The notes: generated by a model not told the origin, from the sequence alone. Positions 1 to 10,441 are shown, numbered from the stretch's first letter. The stretch: 35,673 nt of DNA from Eubacterium multiforme (GCF_030813415.1 NZ_JAUSUF010000019.1:1-35673), one strand, 5' to 3'. Numbers and translations are program-made.

Positions 1-1
1 A

Positions 2-175
2 TCATTCCATGATATGACTACTAATGTTGCAAAAGACCTTAAGGACAGACTTGGTCTTGATATAACAGAAGTTGAAGATGAAGTATTTAGAAGTAGAAAT
101 TCAGTAGTTTTCGATGAAGCTGAAAATAGAATGCATACTATTAAAGCCGTAATGGTTGCAACTGCAGGAAAATAG
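2..175 (+). CDS. arcB: Ornithine carbamoyltransferase, catabolic (C-terminal fragment)
   Basis: This is the last 57 codons of a gene entering from the left edge, read in frame from base 2 to the TAG at 173-175. The fragment opens with SFHDMTT, which fits the end of the substrate-binding HCLP-x-FHD region of ornithine carbamoyltransferases. It ends with the conserved helix [14 protein letters not shown], typical of the family C-terminus. The enzyme splits citrulline with phosphate into ornithine and carbamoyl phosphate in the cytoplasm. The arcD and arcC genes follow on the same strand, so the catabolic (ADI pathway) form is inferred over the biosynthetic ArgF. The N-terminal carbamoyl-phosphate domain is outside the window. 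Confidence 0.93.
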   Translation, partial: SFHDMTTNVAKDLKDRLGLDITEVEDEVFRSRNSVVFDEAENRMHTIKAVMVATAGK

Positions 176-191
176 TAATATATCATTAGAA

Positions 192-230
192 TTAGTCGGC
201 TATTTTCTAAATAGCCGACTAAAATTTTTT
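192..230 (+). terminator. Strong intercistronic hairpin between arcB and arcD
   Basis: A 14-bp perfect stem (192-205 with 209-222) around a 3-nt loop is followed by AAAATTTTTT. It has the form of an intrinsic terminator but sits inside an apparent operon, 17 bp after the arcB stop. It probably lowers readthrough into arcD or marks an mRNA processing or stabilising point. Confidence 0.8.
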
Positions 231-266
231 AAAATACTACAATAAATTGAATAGGGAGTGAGTATT

Positions 267-1709
267 ATGTCAGAAGAACATTCAACTGGTGAAGAAAGAA
301 ATCTTGGGTTCGCTTCTTTAGCTGCATTAATTGTTGGTTCAATGATTGGTGGTGGAGCATTTAATTTACCATCAGATATGGCAAGAGGAGCAGGATCTGG
401 CGCAATTATTTTAGGTTGGGTTATAACTGGTATTGGTATGATAGCACTTGCTTTTGTTTACCAAGCATTAGCAAATAGAAAACCAGAGTTAAGCGGTGGT
501 GTATATAGTTATGCTAAAGCTGGTTTTGGTGATTACATAGGTTTCAATTCAGCATGGGGATATTGGTTAAGTGCTTGGATTGGAAATGTTTCTTACGCAG
601 TATTATTATTTGGAGCTATAGGATATTTCTTCCCTGTATTTGGAGAAGGTAACAACTTAGCTTCAGTTATAGGAGCTTCCATATTAGTATGGGCTTTCAC
701 TTTACTAATTTGTAATGGTGTTAGTGGAGCTGCTTTAGTTAACTTAATTACAACTATAGCAAAATTAGTACCTATTTTTGTATTTATAGTAGCTGCAATA
801 TTTGCATTCCACTTTGATAATTTCACATTTGAATTCTGGGGAAGTCCTGATTTAGGTAGTGTAATAGATCAAGCTAAAAATACAATGCTTGTAACATTAT
901 GGTGTTTCATAGGTATTGAAGGTGCAGTTGTTGTATCTGGTAGAGCTAAGAAACAAAGTGATGTTGGTAAAGCAACTGTTATAGGATTAATAGGAACATT
1001 ATGTATTTATATGTTAATTTCATTAATGGCACTTGGTGTTATGAAGAGAATGGATTTAGCAAATTTACAAAACCCATCAATGGCTTACGTTTTAGAATTT
1101 GCAGTTGGTAAATGGGGAGCAGTACTTATAAATTTAGGATTAATAATTTCTTTATTTGGATCATTACTTGGATGGTCATTACTTGCAGCAGAAATTCCAT
1201 TTGTTGCTGCTAAAGATGGTGCACTTCCAAAAATATTTGCTAAAGTTAATAAAAACAACTCACCAGTTGCTTCATTAATAATAACAAATCTTTTAGTAGA
1301 AGTATTTTTATTCTTAACTTTAGTTTCTAACAGTACTTATCAAGCACTTTATTCAGTAGCAAGTACAGCTATACTTGTTCCTTATCTACTAAGTGCAATG
1401 TATGCTATGAAACTTTCTTATTCAGGAGAAACTTATGATGTAAATCCTGAAGGAAGAACTAAAGATAAAATTGCTTCAACTGTTGCAACTGTATATGCTA
1501 TATGGTTATGCTATGCTGCTGGATTAAAATACTTATTACTATGTTTCATCCTTTATGCAATAGGAATAATATTCTACTATAAAGGAAAGAAAGAAAGTAA
1601 ACCTGGCGAAAAAGTATTTAAAGGGGTTGAATCAATAATAGCAATAGCTATATTAGTAATTGCTGTTATAGCCATTGTTCTACTATCAAATGGAACAATT
1701 ACAATTTAA
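267..1709 (+). CDS. arcD: Arginine/ornithine antiporter ArcD (APC family)
   Basis: This polytopic membrane protein of 480 residues exchanges external arginine for internal ornithine, feeding the arginine deiminase pathway. The N-terminus carries the APC-family TM1 motif [16 protein letters not shown], and about 12 to 13 hydrophobic segments follow. [18 protein letters not shown] is the conserved TM3-region motif of basic amino acid antiporters. An in-frame GTG lies at 258, but the GGGAG ribosome binding site at 254-258 overlaps it and is correctly spaced for the ATG at 267, so the ATG is chosen. It lies between arcB and arcC, which supports ArcD over a lysine permease. Confidence 0.93.
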   Translation: MSEEHSTGEERNLGFASLAALIVGSMIGGGAFNLPSDMARGAGSGAIILGWVITGIGMIALAFVYQALANRKPELSGGVYSYAKAGFGDYIGFNSAWGYWLSAWIGNVSYAVLLFGAIGYFFPVFGEGNNLASVIGASILVWAFTLLICNGVSGAALVNLITTIAKLVPIFVFIVAAIFAFHFDNFTFEFWGSPDLGSVIDQAKNTMLVTLWCFIGIEGAVVVSGRAKKQSDVGKATVIGLIGTLCIYMLISLMALGVMKRMDLANLQNPSMAYVLEFAVGKWGAVLINLGLIISLFGSLLGWSLLAAEIPFVAAKDGALPKIFAKVNKNNSPVASLIITNLLVEVFLFLTLVSNSTYQALYSVASTAILVPYLLSAMYAMKLSYSGETYDVNPEGRTKDKIASTVATVYAIWLCYAAGLKYLLLCFILYAIGIIFYYKGKKESKPGEKVFKGVESIIAIAILVIAVIAIVLLSNGTITI

Positions 1710-1743
1710 TTAGATTATTATATTAATTTTAAAATAAAATTTT

Positions 1744-1896
1744 TACAAAAGATAAGTAAATACACACTTAAAATACAAAAGATAAAAAATTTATATTCAG
1801 ATGAGGTTTTAAACTTCATCTGAATTCTAGCTTAAGGCCTATATAATATTTAGACTTATTAAGCATCAAATAAATTTATAAAAACACAAAAGATAA
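1744..1896 (+). repeat. Three copies of ACAAAAGATAA in the arcD-arcC gap
   Basis: The 11-mer ACAAAAGATAA occurs at 1745-1755, 1775-1785 and 1886-1896. The first two copies share a preceding T and are exactly 30 bp apart. A 9-bp perfect hairpin (1796-1804 with 1816-1824, TTCAGATGA stem) lies between copies two and three and has no U-run. The function is unknown; the arrangement suggests regulatory protein binding or RNA processing ahead of arcC. Confidence 0.5.
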
Positions 1897-1933
1897 AAAT
1901 ATAATTACATTGAACCATAAGGAGGACAAAGAA

Positions 1934-2878
1934 ATGAAAATAGTTTTAGCATTAGGCGGAAATGCTCTTCAAGCAGATCCAAAAGATAAAAGTGCAGAAG
2001 GTCAACTTAAAACTTGTAAAGAAACAGCTAAATCAGTAGTTGATTTAATAGAAGCTGGACATCAAGTTTCAATAGTACATGGAAATGGACCACAAGTTGG
2101 TCAAATATTAGCAAGTTTAGAAGCTGCATATCAAGCAGACAATAATAACACATTATTCCCATTTGATGTTGTAGGAGCATTTTCACAAGGATATATAGGT
2201 TACCATTTACAAAATTCTATTTTAGAAGAATTAAAAAATAGAAATATTCAAAAATCAGTTGGAACTATGGTAACTCAAGTAGTTGTAGATAAAGATGATA
2301 ATGGGTTTAAAAATCCTACTAAACCAATAGGTTCATTCTATAGTAAAGAAGAAGCAGAAAAGCTTGAAAAAGATAAGGGCTATGTTATGAAAGAAGATGC
2401 AGGACGTGGATATAGAAGAGTTGTTGCATCACCAAAACCTTTAGATATAGTTGAAAAAAATATTATAGAAAAAATGGTTTCAGATGGCTTTGTAGTAGTA
2501 GCTTGCGGAGGCGGTGGAATTCCAGTAATAAAAGAAGGAAATGATTTAGTTGGAGTTCCAGCAGTTATAGATAAAGACTTTGCTGCTGAAAAACTTGCAG
2601 AAATTTTAGATGCAGATGTACTTTTAATACTTACAGCTGTTGATAGAGTTTGTGTAAACTTTAATAAACCAAATCAAAAAGCATTAGAAGAAATAAATCT
2701 TGAAGAAGTAGATAAATATATTGAAGAAGGACAATTTGCTCCAGGAAGTATGCTTCCAAAGGTTGAAGCTTGTAAGAAGTTTGTACAATCAGGAGAAAAT
2801 AGAGCTGCAATTATTGCATCCCTTAGCAGAGCTAATGATGCTTTAGTTGGAAAATCAGGAACTAAAATCGTTAAATAA
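1934..2878 (+). CDS. arcC: Carbamate kinase
   Basis: This cytoplasmic enzyme makes ATP and carbamate from carbamoyl phosphate and ADP, the last step of the arginine deiminase pathway. The 314-residue length is normal. It starts with KIVLALGGNALQ, the glycine-rich nucleotide-binding start of the amino acid kinase fold, and contains VHGNGPQVG and VVACGGGGIPV. The late segment LLILTAVDRVCVNF and the closing FAPGSMLPKVEA region are diagnostic of carbamate kinase. Eight upstream in-frame codons begin with TTG at 1910, but AAGGAGG at 1919-1925 is correctly placed for the ATG at 1934. It is the last gene of the arc cluster and ends before a strong terminator. Confidence 0.96.
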   Translation: MKIVLALGGNALQADPKDKSAEGQLKTCKETAKSVVDLIEAGHQVSIVHGNGPQVGQILASLEAAYQADNNNTLFPFDVVGAFSQGYIGYHLQNSILEELKNRNIQKSVGTMVTQVVVDKDDNGFKNPTKPIGSFYSKEEAEKLEKDKGYVMKEDAGRGYRRVVASPKPLDIVEKNIIEKMVSDGFVVVACGGGGIPVIKEGNDLVGVPAVIDKDFAAEKLAEILDADVLLILTAVDRVCVNFNKPNQKALEEINLEEVDKYIEEGQFAPGSMLPKVEACKKFVQSGENRAAIIASLSRANDALVGKSGTKIVK

Positions 2879-2910
2879 TAAAGTAATAAAATGCCACTAA
2901 AAATAGCTTA

Positions 2911-2946
2911 AGGGATAGATTTTAAAAATCTATCCCTATTATTTTT
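2911..2946 (+). terminator. Terminator after arcC
   Basis: A 12-bp perfect stem (AGGGATAGATTT at 2911-2922 with 2926-2937) has a 3-nt loop followed by ATTATTTTTC. It lies between convergent arcC and the YfhO gene and may serve mainly the arc operon. Confidence 0.85.
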
Positions 2947-2962
2947 CTAAAATAGAAAATTT

Positions 2963-5740
2963 TTATTTATTAGGTCTTTTTTTACTAGCTACTATAGTTA
3001 CTATAAGAATTATTATCCCTATAACACTAATAACAGCCCCAGCTCTTAAAAGAGGTGTTTTATAAGTTAATTCTATTTTATGTTTTCCCTTATCTATATT
3101 CGCTCCTAAGAACGCTGTGTTTACTGGGAATGTTTCTACTTTCTTATTATCTATCTTCAAAGTCCATCCTTTTGAATAAGGAATTTGGAATGTTATAACC
3201 CCATTTACTGATGTACTTATACTTCCTAATACTTTGTCATCTGATATACTAATTATCTTCATTGAATTCTTTTTTAGTTTATTTAACTCTTCATTATATT
3301 TTTCTGTTGGTAAACTTAATATCTTTATATCCTTATAAGTATATTCTCCTGGATTCTCAAATGTTAGTACTATTGGTTCTTTATTATTTTGTTGCTTATT
3401 ATAATATCCTAAGTTGAATAAAACTTCATTCATTGTAAAATATCCTGATGCCTCATATGAATCTGGCTGATTAAAGTTTTTATTAACATTTTTATAAGAA
3501 ATATCTAAATTAAACTCATCACCTTTATCAAATCTATTGAAATATTTTGAATTTATTCTTAATACATCTTTTAAATTATTCTTATCTTTTAATTTGTTTA
3601 TCTCATTATTAATTTTTTCTTTTCTTGACACTGGATTATATTTCAGTCCATCTATATTTACATATATATTACCCTGTGGTAATACTTCATTATTTATATT
3701 AAGTTCTACTTTCTCATTTGGTTTAGTAACTATAATTTTATCCTTTGTAACTTTTGCTGTACTATTTTTAGTATTAAATGAAATTTCTTTTGTATGATTT
3801 GGAATAGTATCTATATTACTTTTATCATATTTTTCATCTACACTTGCAGCATAAACTAAAGAAGTTTCTTTTTCAACACCACTTAAACTATCAAATTTGT
3901 TTTTACTTAATATTTTAGAATAAACATATCCAAAAGGCATTACGTCTTTCTTTTCGTAAACCGTAAAATCTTTAATATCCTTAACCTTTTTTATAGATGG
4001 ATCTAAATGTGGATTTTCATCCTTTTTACCAACATAATATTTAACTCCCATTATATCACTAACTATAGGTCTATTATCAAAATTTATTATTGGACTATTT
4101 GGTGTGAAAGACCTATTACTTAGTTCCTTTGAAAATTGTGCTAAATACCCATTATTTACAGATAAATAGGAATCTATTCCATTATAATTTAACACTAATG
4201 AATTATTTCTTGTTCTGCTTCTATTAACATTATCTGTTTTTCCAATTCTATAGAAACCACTATCATTATTTTTTATATATTTCTCAGAACCATCAAAAGA
4301 ATTTTTATAAAAAGGAATTGCTTTTCCTCTACTTAAAAACTCATTTATGTAATTATCTTGATTTGGACTATACCTATAATAATTATTAAATACTATATTT
4401 ACTGAAAGTAAACTTAATATTAATATAAACATCATTTTATAATATTTTTTATTATTAATTAAGAAAAATATTATGCTTACAATTATTAATATTCCTAATA
4501 AAATACTAGGAAACATTTTTGTTTTTATACTAGGAATATATACTTTGAATATTGATAATACAATAAACACTCCAACTATACTTCCCATATATATTATATC
4601 TTTTTTATTTATACTTTTTAAATTATCAAAACCTATAGCTATAATACAACTAGCAATAAATGCAAATACAAATGTCCATCTATTTGATATTGATTCAAAT
4701 CCATTCATTGCATACCCAAAGATAGGGAATAAAGTCATTATTAAAAATATAATTGACATATAAAATATAGTTGAATATTTTTTTCTGAACTTTATAAACA
4801 GCGGTATAAAAATAAATACCACTATTGGACATGTTAATATTGTCCAATATGGATACCTGCCTGTTGAAATAAGAGAATATATTTCATTTATATAGTACCC
4901 AACAGGGTAACCATTCATAGCCAATCCTTCACTACTACCTTCAACAATTCTAGAAGATGTAAATACTGAATATAATGTGGGCGCTAAAATAATTGCAGAT
5001 ATTAAAGCCCCTATTATTCCATAAAAAATTAAATTTATTAGATATTTACTTAATTTAATATCTTTATATTTTTTCACTTCAAAATATCTTAAAAATGCAT
5101 ATAAAATACTAATAAGAGCAATCATATAACAAAAATAAAAATTAGATATTATAGTAATTGCTACTACAATTAAAAAAAGATACTTCCTTTTATTTTCTAA
5201 AATATTTTCTATACATATAAATACTAATGGTAATAATATTAAAGGATTTATAAAATATGGATGCCTAATAGCTATCATAAATACAAATCCTGAAAATGCA
5301 TATGCAACAGAACCTAATATTGAAGCATATTTAGAAAACCTCATTTTTTTAGCATACACAATAAATGCTACTCCTACAAAATATAATCTAAGTACTATTA
5401 AAAAATTATATGCTAATGGTAATTTATTCATGGGAACCAATAATGATAAGTATGCAAAAGGATCTCCTAACACATAATAAGCATAAGTACCAATTACATC
5501 ACTTCCATACCCGATAGCCCATGACCATTGCGAAAATCCATTTAAAGGATATTTAATAAGACTCCTAAATTTTTCATTAAAATCATATAAAATTGAATAA
5601 TGTTGATATATTCCATCTCCAACCCAAATCATAGTTTTATTTTTTAATAAAAATAGAATGCAAAATAATAACATCAAAATCGAAAATACTATAGTATATA
5701 GTATTATTGGTGATTTTTTTATTTTATTAATTAGTTTCAT
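2963..5740 (-). CDS. YfhO-family membrane protein, paralogue 1
   Basis: This is a 925-residue membrane protein of the YfhO family. Its N-terminal half holds about a dozen TM segments and its C-terminal half is a large extracytoplasmic domain closed by a final TM helix near residue 895-915. WVGDGIYQHYSILYDF near residues 40-55 is the conserved first-loop DG-x-x-Q motif of these GT-C-like proteins. In Bacillus, YfhO proteins take part in adding sugars from a lipid carrier to lipoteichoic acid; that role is inferred here. An AAAGGAAA site sits just before the ATG. It is strongly similar to the protein at 7505-10279, for example in the shared FDNRPIVS and PFGYVYS segments, so the pair is a duplication. 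Confidence 0.85.
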   Translation of the reverse strand: MKLINKIKKSPIILYTIVFSILMLLFCILFLLKNKTMIWVGDGIYQHYSILYDFNEKFRSLIKYPLNGFSQWSWAIGYGSDVIGTYAYYVLGDPFAYLSLLVPMNKLPLAYNFLIVLRLYFVGVAFIVYAKKMRFSKYASILGSVAYAFSGFVFMIAIRHPYFINPLILLPLVFICIENILENKRKYLFLIVVAITIISNFYFCYMIALISILYAFLRYFEVKKYKDIKLSKYLINLIFYGIIGALISAIILAPTLYSVFTSSRIVEGSSEGLAMNGYPVGYYINEIYSLISTGRYPYWTILTCPIVVFIFIPLFIKFRKKYSTIFYMSIIFLIMTLFPIFGYAMNGFESISNRWTFVFAFIASCIIAIGFDNLKSINKKDIIYMGSIVGVFIVLSIFKVYIPSIKTKMFPSILLGILIIVSIIFFLINNKKYYKMMFILILSLLSVNIVFNNYYRYSPNQDNYINEFLSRGKAIPFYKNSFDGSEKYIKNNDSGFYRIGKTDNVNRSRTRNNSLVLNYNGIDSYLSVNNGYLAQFSKELSNRSFTPNSPIINFDNRPIVSDIMGVKYYVGKKDENPHLDPSIKKVKDIKDFTVYEKKDVMPFGYVYSKILSKNKFDSLSGVEKETSLVYAASVDEKYDKSNIDTIPNHTKEISFNTKNSTAKVTKDKIIVTKPNEKVELNINNEVLPQGNIYVNIDGLKYNPVSRKEKINNEINKLKDKNNLKDVLRINSKYFNRFDKGDEFNLDISYKNVNKNFNQPDSYEASGYFTMNEVLFNLGYYNKQQNNKEPIVLTFENPGEYTYKDIKILSLPTEKYNEELNKLKKNSMKIISISDDKVLGSISTSVNGVITFQIPYSKGWTLKIDNKKVETFPVNTAFLGANIDKGKHKIELTYKTPLLRAGAVISVIGIIILIVTIVASKKRPNK

Positions 5741-5850
5741 AAAAATTTCCTTTCAATATTTTTTCTATAATATTCATACTTAATTTATTATAACACTATA
5801 AGCTTATTTTTTATATCCAACTATTGACATAAGTTTTGTTAATTAGACAT

Positions 5851-5883
5851 AAAAAACCTTCCATAAAATATGAAAGGTTTTTA
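5851..5883 (-). terminator. Terminator downstream of the GT-C glycosyltransferase
   Basis: An AAAACCTT/AAGGTTTT stem with an inner CATA/TATG stem is flanked by A and T runs, so it could act in both directions. It lies about 70 bp past the stop of the glycosyltransferase gene and before the YfhO paralogue 1 start, so the two genes have separate transcripts unless there is readthrough. Confidence 0.7.
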
Positions 5884-5952
5884 TCTATAATAAATTTAAA
5901 ATATCCTCTTTAAAGTTCCTCATTTTAAAAAATATATTTTTAAATAAATATA

Positions 5953-7380
5953 CTATTCAGTTTTATGTTCACTTTTACTTATAAAAGATACTGCCTCTAT
6001 TGATAAAATCACAAAAGTAGGAATTATAAAATACCTATACCTTGTTTGTACTTCTACAATTAAATGTGACAACACATATCCAATTAGTATTATCATGAAA
6101 AGATGGTAATAGCCAAACTTAACTTTTTTAAGTACACTTATAATTACTGATATAAATGCTAAAGATATTATAATTATAAACTGTACCTTTTCTATTTTTA
6201 GAAATAACTTCATTAAATATTTTGAAGCTCCTTCGTAATTTAATGAAAAGGCAAGACTTCCAAAATCATTTTTAGTCCACATATAGCGGAACTTTTTCTC
6301 AAATAAATTTAATACTTCTTTTTTGTCTTTAAGCCTATCTAAAATTATCTTCTTTTCATATTCATCTCTTTTTTCCCCTAATGGATATCTATTAACTAAA
6401 TCTCCATCTTCACAATTCCAAAGACCACTATGTTTAGTATTAAGTCCAACTACAAACTTCCAATAAGGTTCTCTATTTGATAAGGCATAATCAGTATATC
6501 CACTTAATTTAAAAGCTCCAGATACTATTGTGCTTGTTATTAGGTATATCACTACTATTAACATAGGTTTTAAAATATTATATTTAAAAAACTTCTTAGG
6601 ACTTTTAATATTTTCAAAATCCTTAAATATCAAAAATAGTACTATTGCAATTATTACAATAATTCCTTCTGGTCTAATTATATTACCTAAAGAAATTACT
6701 ACTCCAACATAAATAACACTAAGAAATTTCTTTTCTTTACGTATTAGTAAATACAATCCAAAATAAATAAGTAAAGTTGAAAGATGTTGATTAGTTAAAA
6801 CAGAAGTCATTGCTATACCTGTAACATAAAAGCAATATATTAAAGCTGGTATCCTAGAAACTTTTCCCTTCTTTAATGTGTTACATATTAAATAAATAAC
6901 TATTGGAATACAGGATGTTATAATTGCATTAACTATCTTTAAAACAACTATTGAATTTCCAAAAATTCTAATTATATTATATTGAAAAACTGTAAATCCT
7001 AATTGATACACCCATGTTTGAAAGTATTCACTTCCTCTTATTACATCAATATTTCCATTTAGTATGTTTTGCGCACCATTATACATCTGCATAAAATCTG
7101 ATACTGGCACACTATGGATATTTAAAACCCAAATAATTCTTATAATTAGTCCTATGAAAAATAGACCTAATAAAAAGTATTTTCTATTTTTTATTCTATA
7201 TAATAAAACTCCAATAAATACTGTTAAACAAATATATAAAATAACAATAATATTTTCTTTTGATGCTATATTAACTTTCCCAAGTGGAGCAATATTTAAA
7301 TTCACCATTGTACCTAATATAATCAATGTAATTATAGTTACAACTAGCCATGATGATTTCTTTATAAATTTTATAAACAT
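5953..7380 (-). CDS. GT-C type membrane glycosyltransferase (GT39/ArnT-like)
   Basis: This is a 475-residue integral membrane protein with roughly 11 to 12 TM segments. An early loop carries VSDFMQMYNGAQNIL near residue 93-107; an acidic residue there followed by a Y-x-x-A pattern is characteristic of dolichyl-phosphate-mannose mannosyltransferase-like (GT39) proteins that use polyprenyl-phosphate sugars. The substrate cannot be told from sequence. An AAAGGG site lies 7 nt before the ATG. The gene sits between two YfhO paralogues on the same strand, so all three probably act on the same envelope polymer. Confidence 0.75.
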   Translation of the reverse strand: MFIKFIKKSSWLVVTIITLIILGTMVNLNIAPLGKVNIASKENIIVILYICLTVFIGVLLYRIKNRKYFLLGLFFIGLIIRIIWVLNIHSVPVSDFMQMYNGAQNILNGNIDVIRGSEYFQTWVYQLGFTVFQYNIIRIFGNSIVVLKIVNAIITSCIPIVIYLICNTLKKGKVSRIPALIYCFYVTGIAMTSVLTNQHLSTLLIYFGLYLLIRKEKKFLSVIYVGVVISLGNIIRPEGIIVIIAIVLFLIFKDFENIKSPKKFFKYNILKPMLIVVIYLITSTIVSGAFKLSGYTDYALSNREPYWKFVVGLNTKHSGLWNCEDGDLVNRYPLGEKRDEYEKKIILDRLKDKKEVLNLFEKKFRYMWTKNDFGSLAFSLNYEGASKYLMKLFLKIEKVQFIIIISLAFISVIISVLKKVKFGYYHLFMIILIGYVLSHLIVEVQTRYRYFIIPTFVILSIEAVSFISKSEHKTE

Positions 7381-7504
7381 TCTATTACCCTTTCATGCTT
7401 TATAATCACATTTATAATCTAATATACAAGCTGATTATATCACACAATCTTACTTATCTTTTATAAATTATAATTAATAATAACTAGCTTTTTTAACTAA
7501 TAAT

Positions 7505-10279
7505 TTATTTTCTAAAGTTATTAATTAAATTACCCTTATTTCTCTTTGCTAAAATTAAAAGAATAGCTATTCCTATTATAGTTGTTATTAATCCAATTCT
7601 TAAAAATGGTGTTTTATATTCTAACTCTATATTATGTTTACCAGCTTCTAAATTTACTCCTAAAAAAGCTTCATTTACAGGAAAAGTTTCTATTTCTTTA
7701 CCATTTACCCTAACTTTCCAACCTTTACAATATGGAATTTGAAAGGTAAGAACTCCATTTACAGAAGAATCTATACTTCCTAAAATCCTATCATTATATA
7801 TATTATCTATAACAAAGGAGTTTTCTTTAAGTTTTTTGAATTCATTATCATACTCTTTAATTGGTAAATTAATTACTTCTAAATTAGCATAACTATATTC
7901 TCCAGGTTTTTTAAAAGTTAGTTCAATAGGTTCACCACCATCTATCTCATTATAATAGCCTAAATTATATACTATATCCTTCATCTCAAAATATTCTGAT
8001 GCCTCTAACCCATCAGGTTTATTGAAATTTTTACTTATATTTTTATATGATGCATTTATTTTAAAACTATCTCCATTATTTAATTTATATAACTTTTTAA
8101 TTGCTAATTTTATTTTATTACCAAAACCTTTAGTTTCATCTTTTCTTTCAAGATTCTTTGAAAGTGGTGTAAACTGCAAATTACTAATATTTATATATAA
8201 ATTTCCATCTGATACCTTATTATTAATATTTAAAACAACTTTCTCATTTGGATTTGTTACAACAATCTTATTATCAATTATCTTAGCTGTGCTATTTTTA
8301 GTATCAAAATCTATTCTTTCTAATTTAGAGGGTATTCTCTTTATATTACTGCTAATATACTTAGAGTCTATACTTGCTCCATAAGCTAGTGCCTCTTCCT
8401 TTTCCAAACCATTAAAATTATCAAAGGTATTTTTATCTAATATATTTGAATAGACATATCCAAAAGGTAATACATCCTTCTTTTCATATACAGAAAAATC
8501 TCCAATATTTTTAACCTTAATTATCGATGAATCAAATCTTGGATTTTCATCACTCTTACTTATATAATATTTCACACCCATTACATTACTTACTATAGGT
8601 CTATTATCAAAATTAATTATTGGACTATTAGGAGTAAAGGCTCTATTATTTAGATTTCTAGAAAACTCTGCTAAATATCCATTATTTATAGATAAAAATG
8701 AATCTATCCCATTATAGTTTAAAATTATTGAATTATTTCTAGTTTTATCACGGGATACATTGTCTGCCTTCCCTATTCTATAAAAGGATTTATCTTTATT
8801 TTTAATATAATTCTCTGCTCCATCAAAGGAATCTTTATAATAGGAAAAAGCTTTATTATTACTTAAAAATTCTTTAATATACTTATTTCCATTAATGCTG
8901 TATCTATAATAATTATTAAAAATTATATTTAATGAAAGTAAAATACATAAACCTAAAAATAATATTTTATTATCTTTTAATATATTCTTTCTTTGTAAAT
9001 TTAGATAATACAATATAAAAGCAATTATTATCACTCCAAAAAACACACTTGGAAAAACTTGATTCTTAACTTTAGGAAATTTAATTTTTATAATTCCAAG
9101 TAGAAAAAACATTAAAATTATAGCTATACTCCAAAAAATATCCTTTTTATTTATACCCTTTAAATTATCAAATCCTAAAACTATTATTAAGCTTGAAATA
9201 AATGCAAATACAAAGGACCATCTATTAGATATAGAAGAAAACCCATTCATAGCTGATCCAAAGAAAGGTATTAAAAGCATTATAGAAAATATTATAAACA
9301 TATAAAAATAAGCTTTGTACTTCTTTCTATTTTTAATGAATATAGGTAGCATTATAACTGTTAATACTGGGAATGTAAGCACTGTCCAAAAAGGATAACT
9401 CCCACTTGAAATAGAGGAATATATTAAGTTAATGTAATATCCTATTGGATAAATCCTTATTAATTGTTGAGTATTATCACTTAAAATTCTAGATGATGTC
9501 AATATTGAATAAAGAGTTGGAAACAATATAACAGAAGATATTAAAATTCCTATAATAAAATATATAAACAAACTAAAAAAATAACTGCTAAATTTTATTT
9601 TTCTTGATTTTCTTAATTCGATGTATCTTAAAAAAGAATATATTATACTTATAATTGCAAGCATATAAGCAAAGTAAAAATTAGAAATCATAGATACTGA
9701 AACAATAATAGAAAATAGATACTTTCTTTTGTTATCTAATATATTTTCTATACAAATAAACACAAGTGGGAGTATTATTAAAGGATTAATAAAGTAAGGA
9801 TGTCTTATAGCAGACATTATTATAAATCCTGAAAAGGCATATGAAATACTTCCTAAAATAGTTCCATAATTAGAAAATTTCATTCTCTTGCAATATAATA
9901 TAAATGCTAATCCAGCAGAATATAATCTAATCCCAATTAATAAATCATATACTATTTCTAACTTATCTAAAGGAAATAATAATGATAAATAAGAAAATGG
10001 ATCTCCTATAATATAATAAGAATAAGCCCCTATTATATTGCTTCCATATCCTATATTCCATGACCATTCCATAATTCCACCTGAAGGATTCTTAATAAAA
10101 TTTCTAATAATTTCATTAAAGTCATAAAGTATAGAAAAATGTTGATTTATCCCATCACTTTTCCATATTAATGTTTTCCCTTCCACTAAAAATAGTCCAT
10201 AATACAAAGAAAAAATACCTAAAAATATAATTGTATAAATGAATATTGGTGATTTTTTTAATCTATTTAAAACTTTCAT
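7505..10279 (-). CDS. YfhO-family membrane protein, paralogue 2
   Basis: This is a 924-residue paralogue of the protein at 2963-5740 with the same architecture: an N-terminal polytopic half, a large external C-terminal domain, and one C-terminal TM helix followed by a basic tail. The first-loop motif is SDGINQHFSILYDF. Shared segments such as NGIDSFLSINNGYLA and FQIPYCKGWK run collinear with paralogue 1. A GAGGGAAG ribosome binding site precedes the ATG by 5 nt. It is likely a lipid-carrier-dependent glycosyltransferase for teichoic acid or another surface glycan, inferred from the family. Confidence 0.85.
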   Translation of the reverse strand: MKVLNRLKKSPIFIYTIIFLGIFSLYYGLFLVEGKTLIWKSDGINQHFSILYDFNEIIRNFIKNPSGGIMEWSWNIGYGSNIIGAYSYYIIGDPFSYLSLLFPLDKLEIVYDLLIGIRLYSAGLAFILYCKRMKFSNYGTILGSISYAFSGFIIMSAIRHPYFINPLIILPLVFICIENILDNKRKYLFSIIVSVSMISNFYFAYMLAIISIIYSFLRYIELRKSRKIKFSSYFFSLFIYFIIGILISSVILFPTLYSILTSSRILSDNTQQLIRIYPIGYYINLIYSSISSGSYPFWTVLTFPVLTVIMLPIFIKNRKKYKAYFYMFIIFSIMLLIPFFGSAMNGFSSISNRWSFVFAFISSLIIVLGFDNLKGINKKDIFWSIAIILMFFLLGIIKIKFPKVKNQVFPSVFFGVIIIAFILYYLNLQRKNILKDNKILFLGLCILLSLNIIFNNYYRYSINGNKYIKEFLSNNKAFSYYKDSFDGAENYIKNKDKSFYRIGKADNVSRDKTRNNSIILNYNGIDSFLSINNGYLAEFSRNLNNRAFTPNSPIINFDNRPIVSNVMGVKYYISKSDENPRFDSSIIKVKNIGDFSVYEKKDVLPFGYVYSNILDKNTFDNFNGLEKEEALAYGASIDSKYISSNIKRIPSKLERIDFDTKNSTAKIIDNKIVVTNPNEKVVLNINNKVSDGNLYINISNLQFTPLSKNLERKDETKGFGNKIKLAIKKLYKLNNGDSFKINASYKNISKNFNKPDGLEASEYFEMKDIVYNLGYYNEIDGGEPIELTFKKPGEYSYANLEVINLPIKEYDNEFKKLKENSFVIDNIYNDRILGSIDSSVNGVLTFQIPYCKGWKVRVNGKEIETFPVNEAFLGVNLEAGKHNIELEYKTPFLRIGLITTIIGIAILLILAKRNKGNLINNFRK

Positions 10280-10410
10280 AAACTTCCCTCTTATATAATT
10301 AAAATATTACCATTTTTAAGTATATCCAATATTTTATTTATAAATACCCTAGGCAAAATTAAAAAGATTTTAATTACTATGAAAAATTAGTGGTTACTTA
10401 AAAGCTACAC

Positions 10411-10441
10411 AAAAAAAGAGTAAAGTATAACTTAATACTCT
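10411..10441 (-). terminator. Terminator of the DAACS symporter gene
   Basis: On the minus strand an AGAGTA/TACTCT stem with further internal pairing is followed by seven U residues (A-run at 10411-10417 on the plus strand). It lies about 40 bp past the symporter stop codon. Confidence 0.8.
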
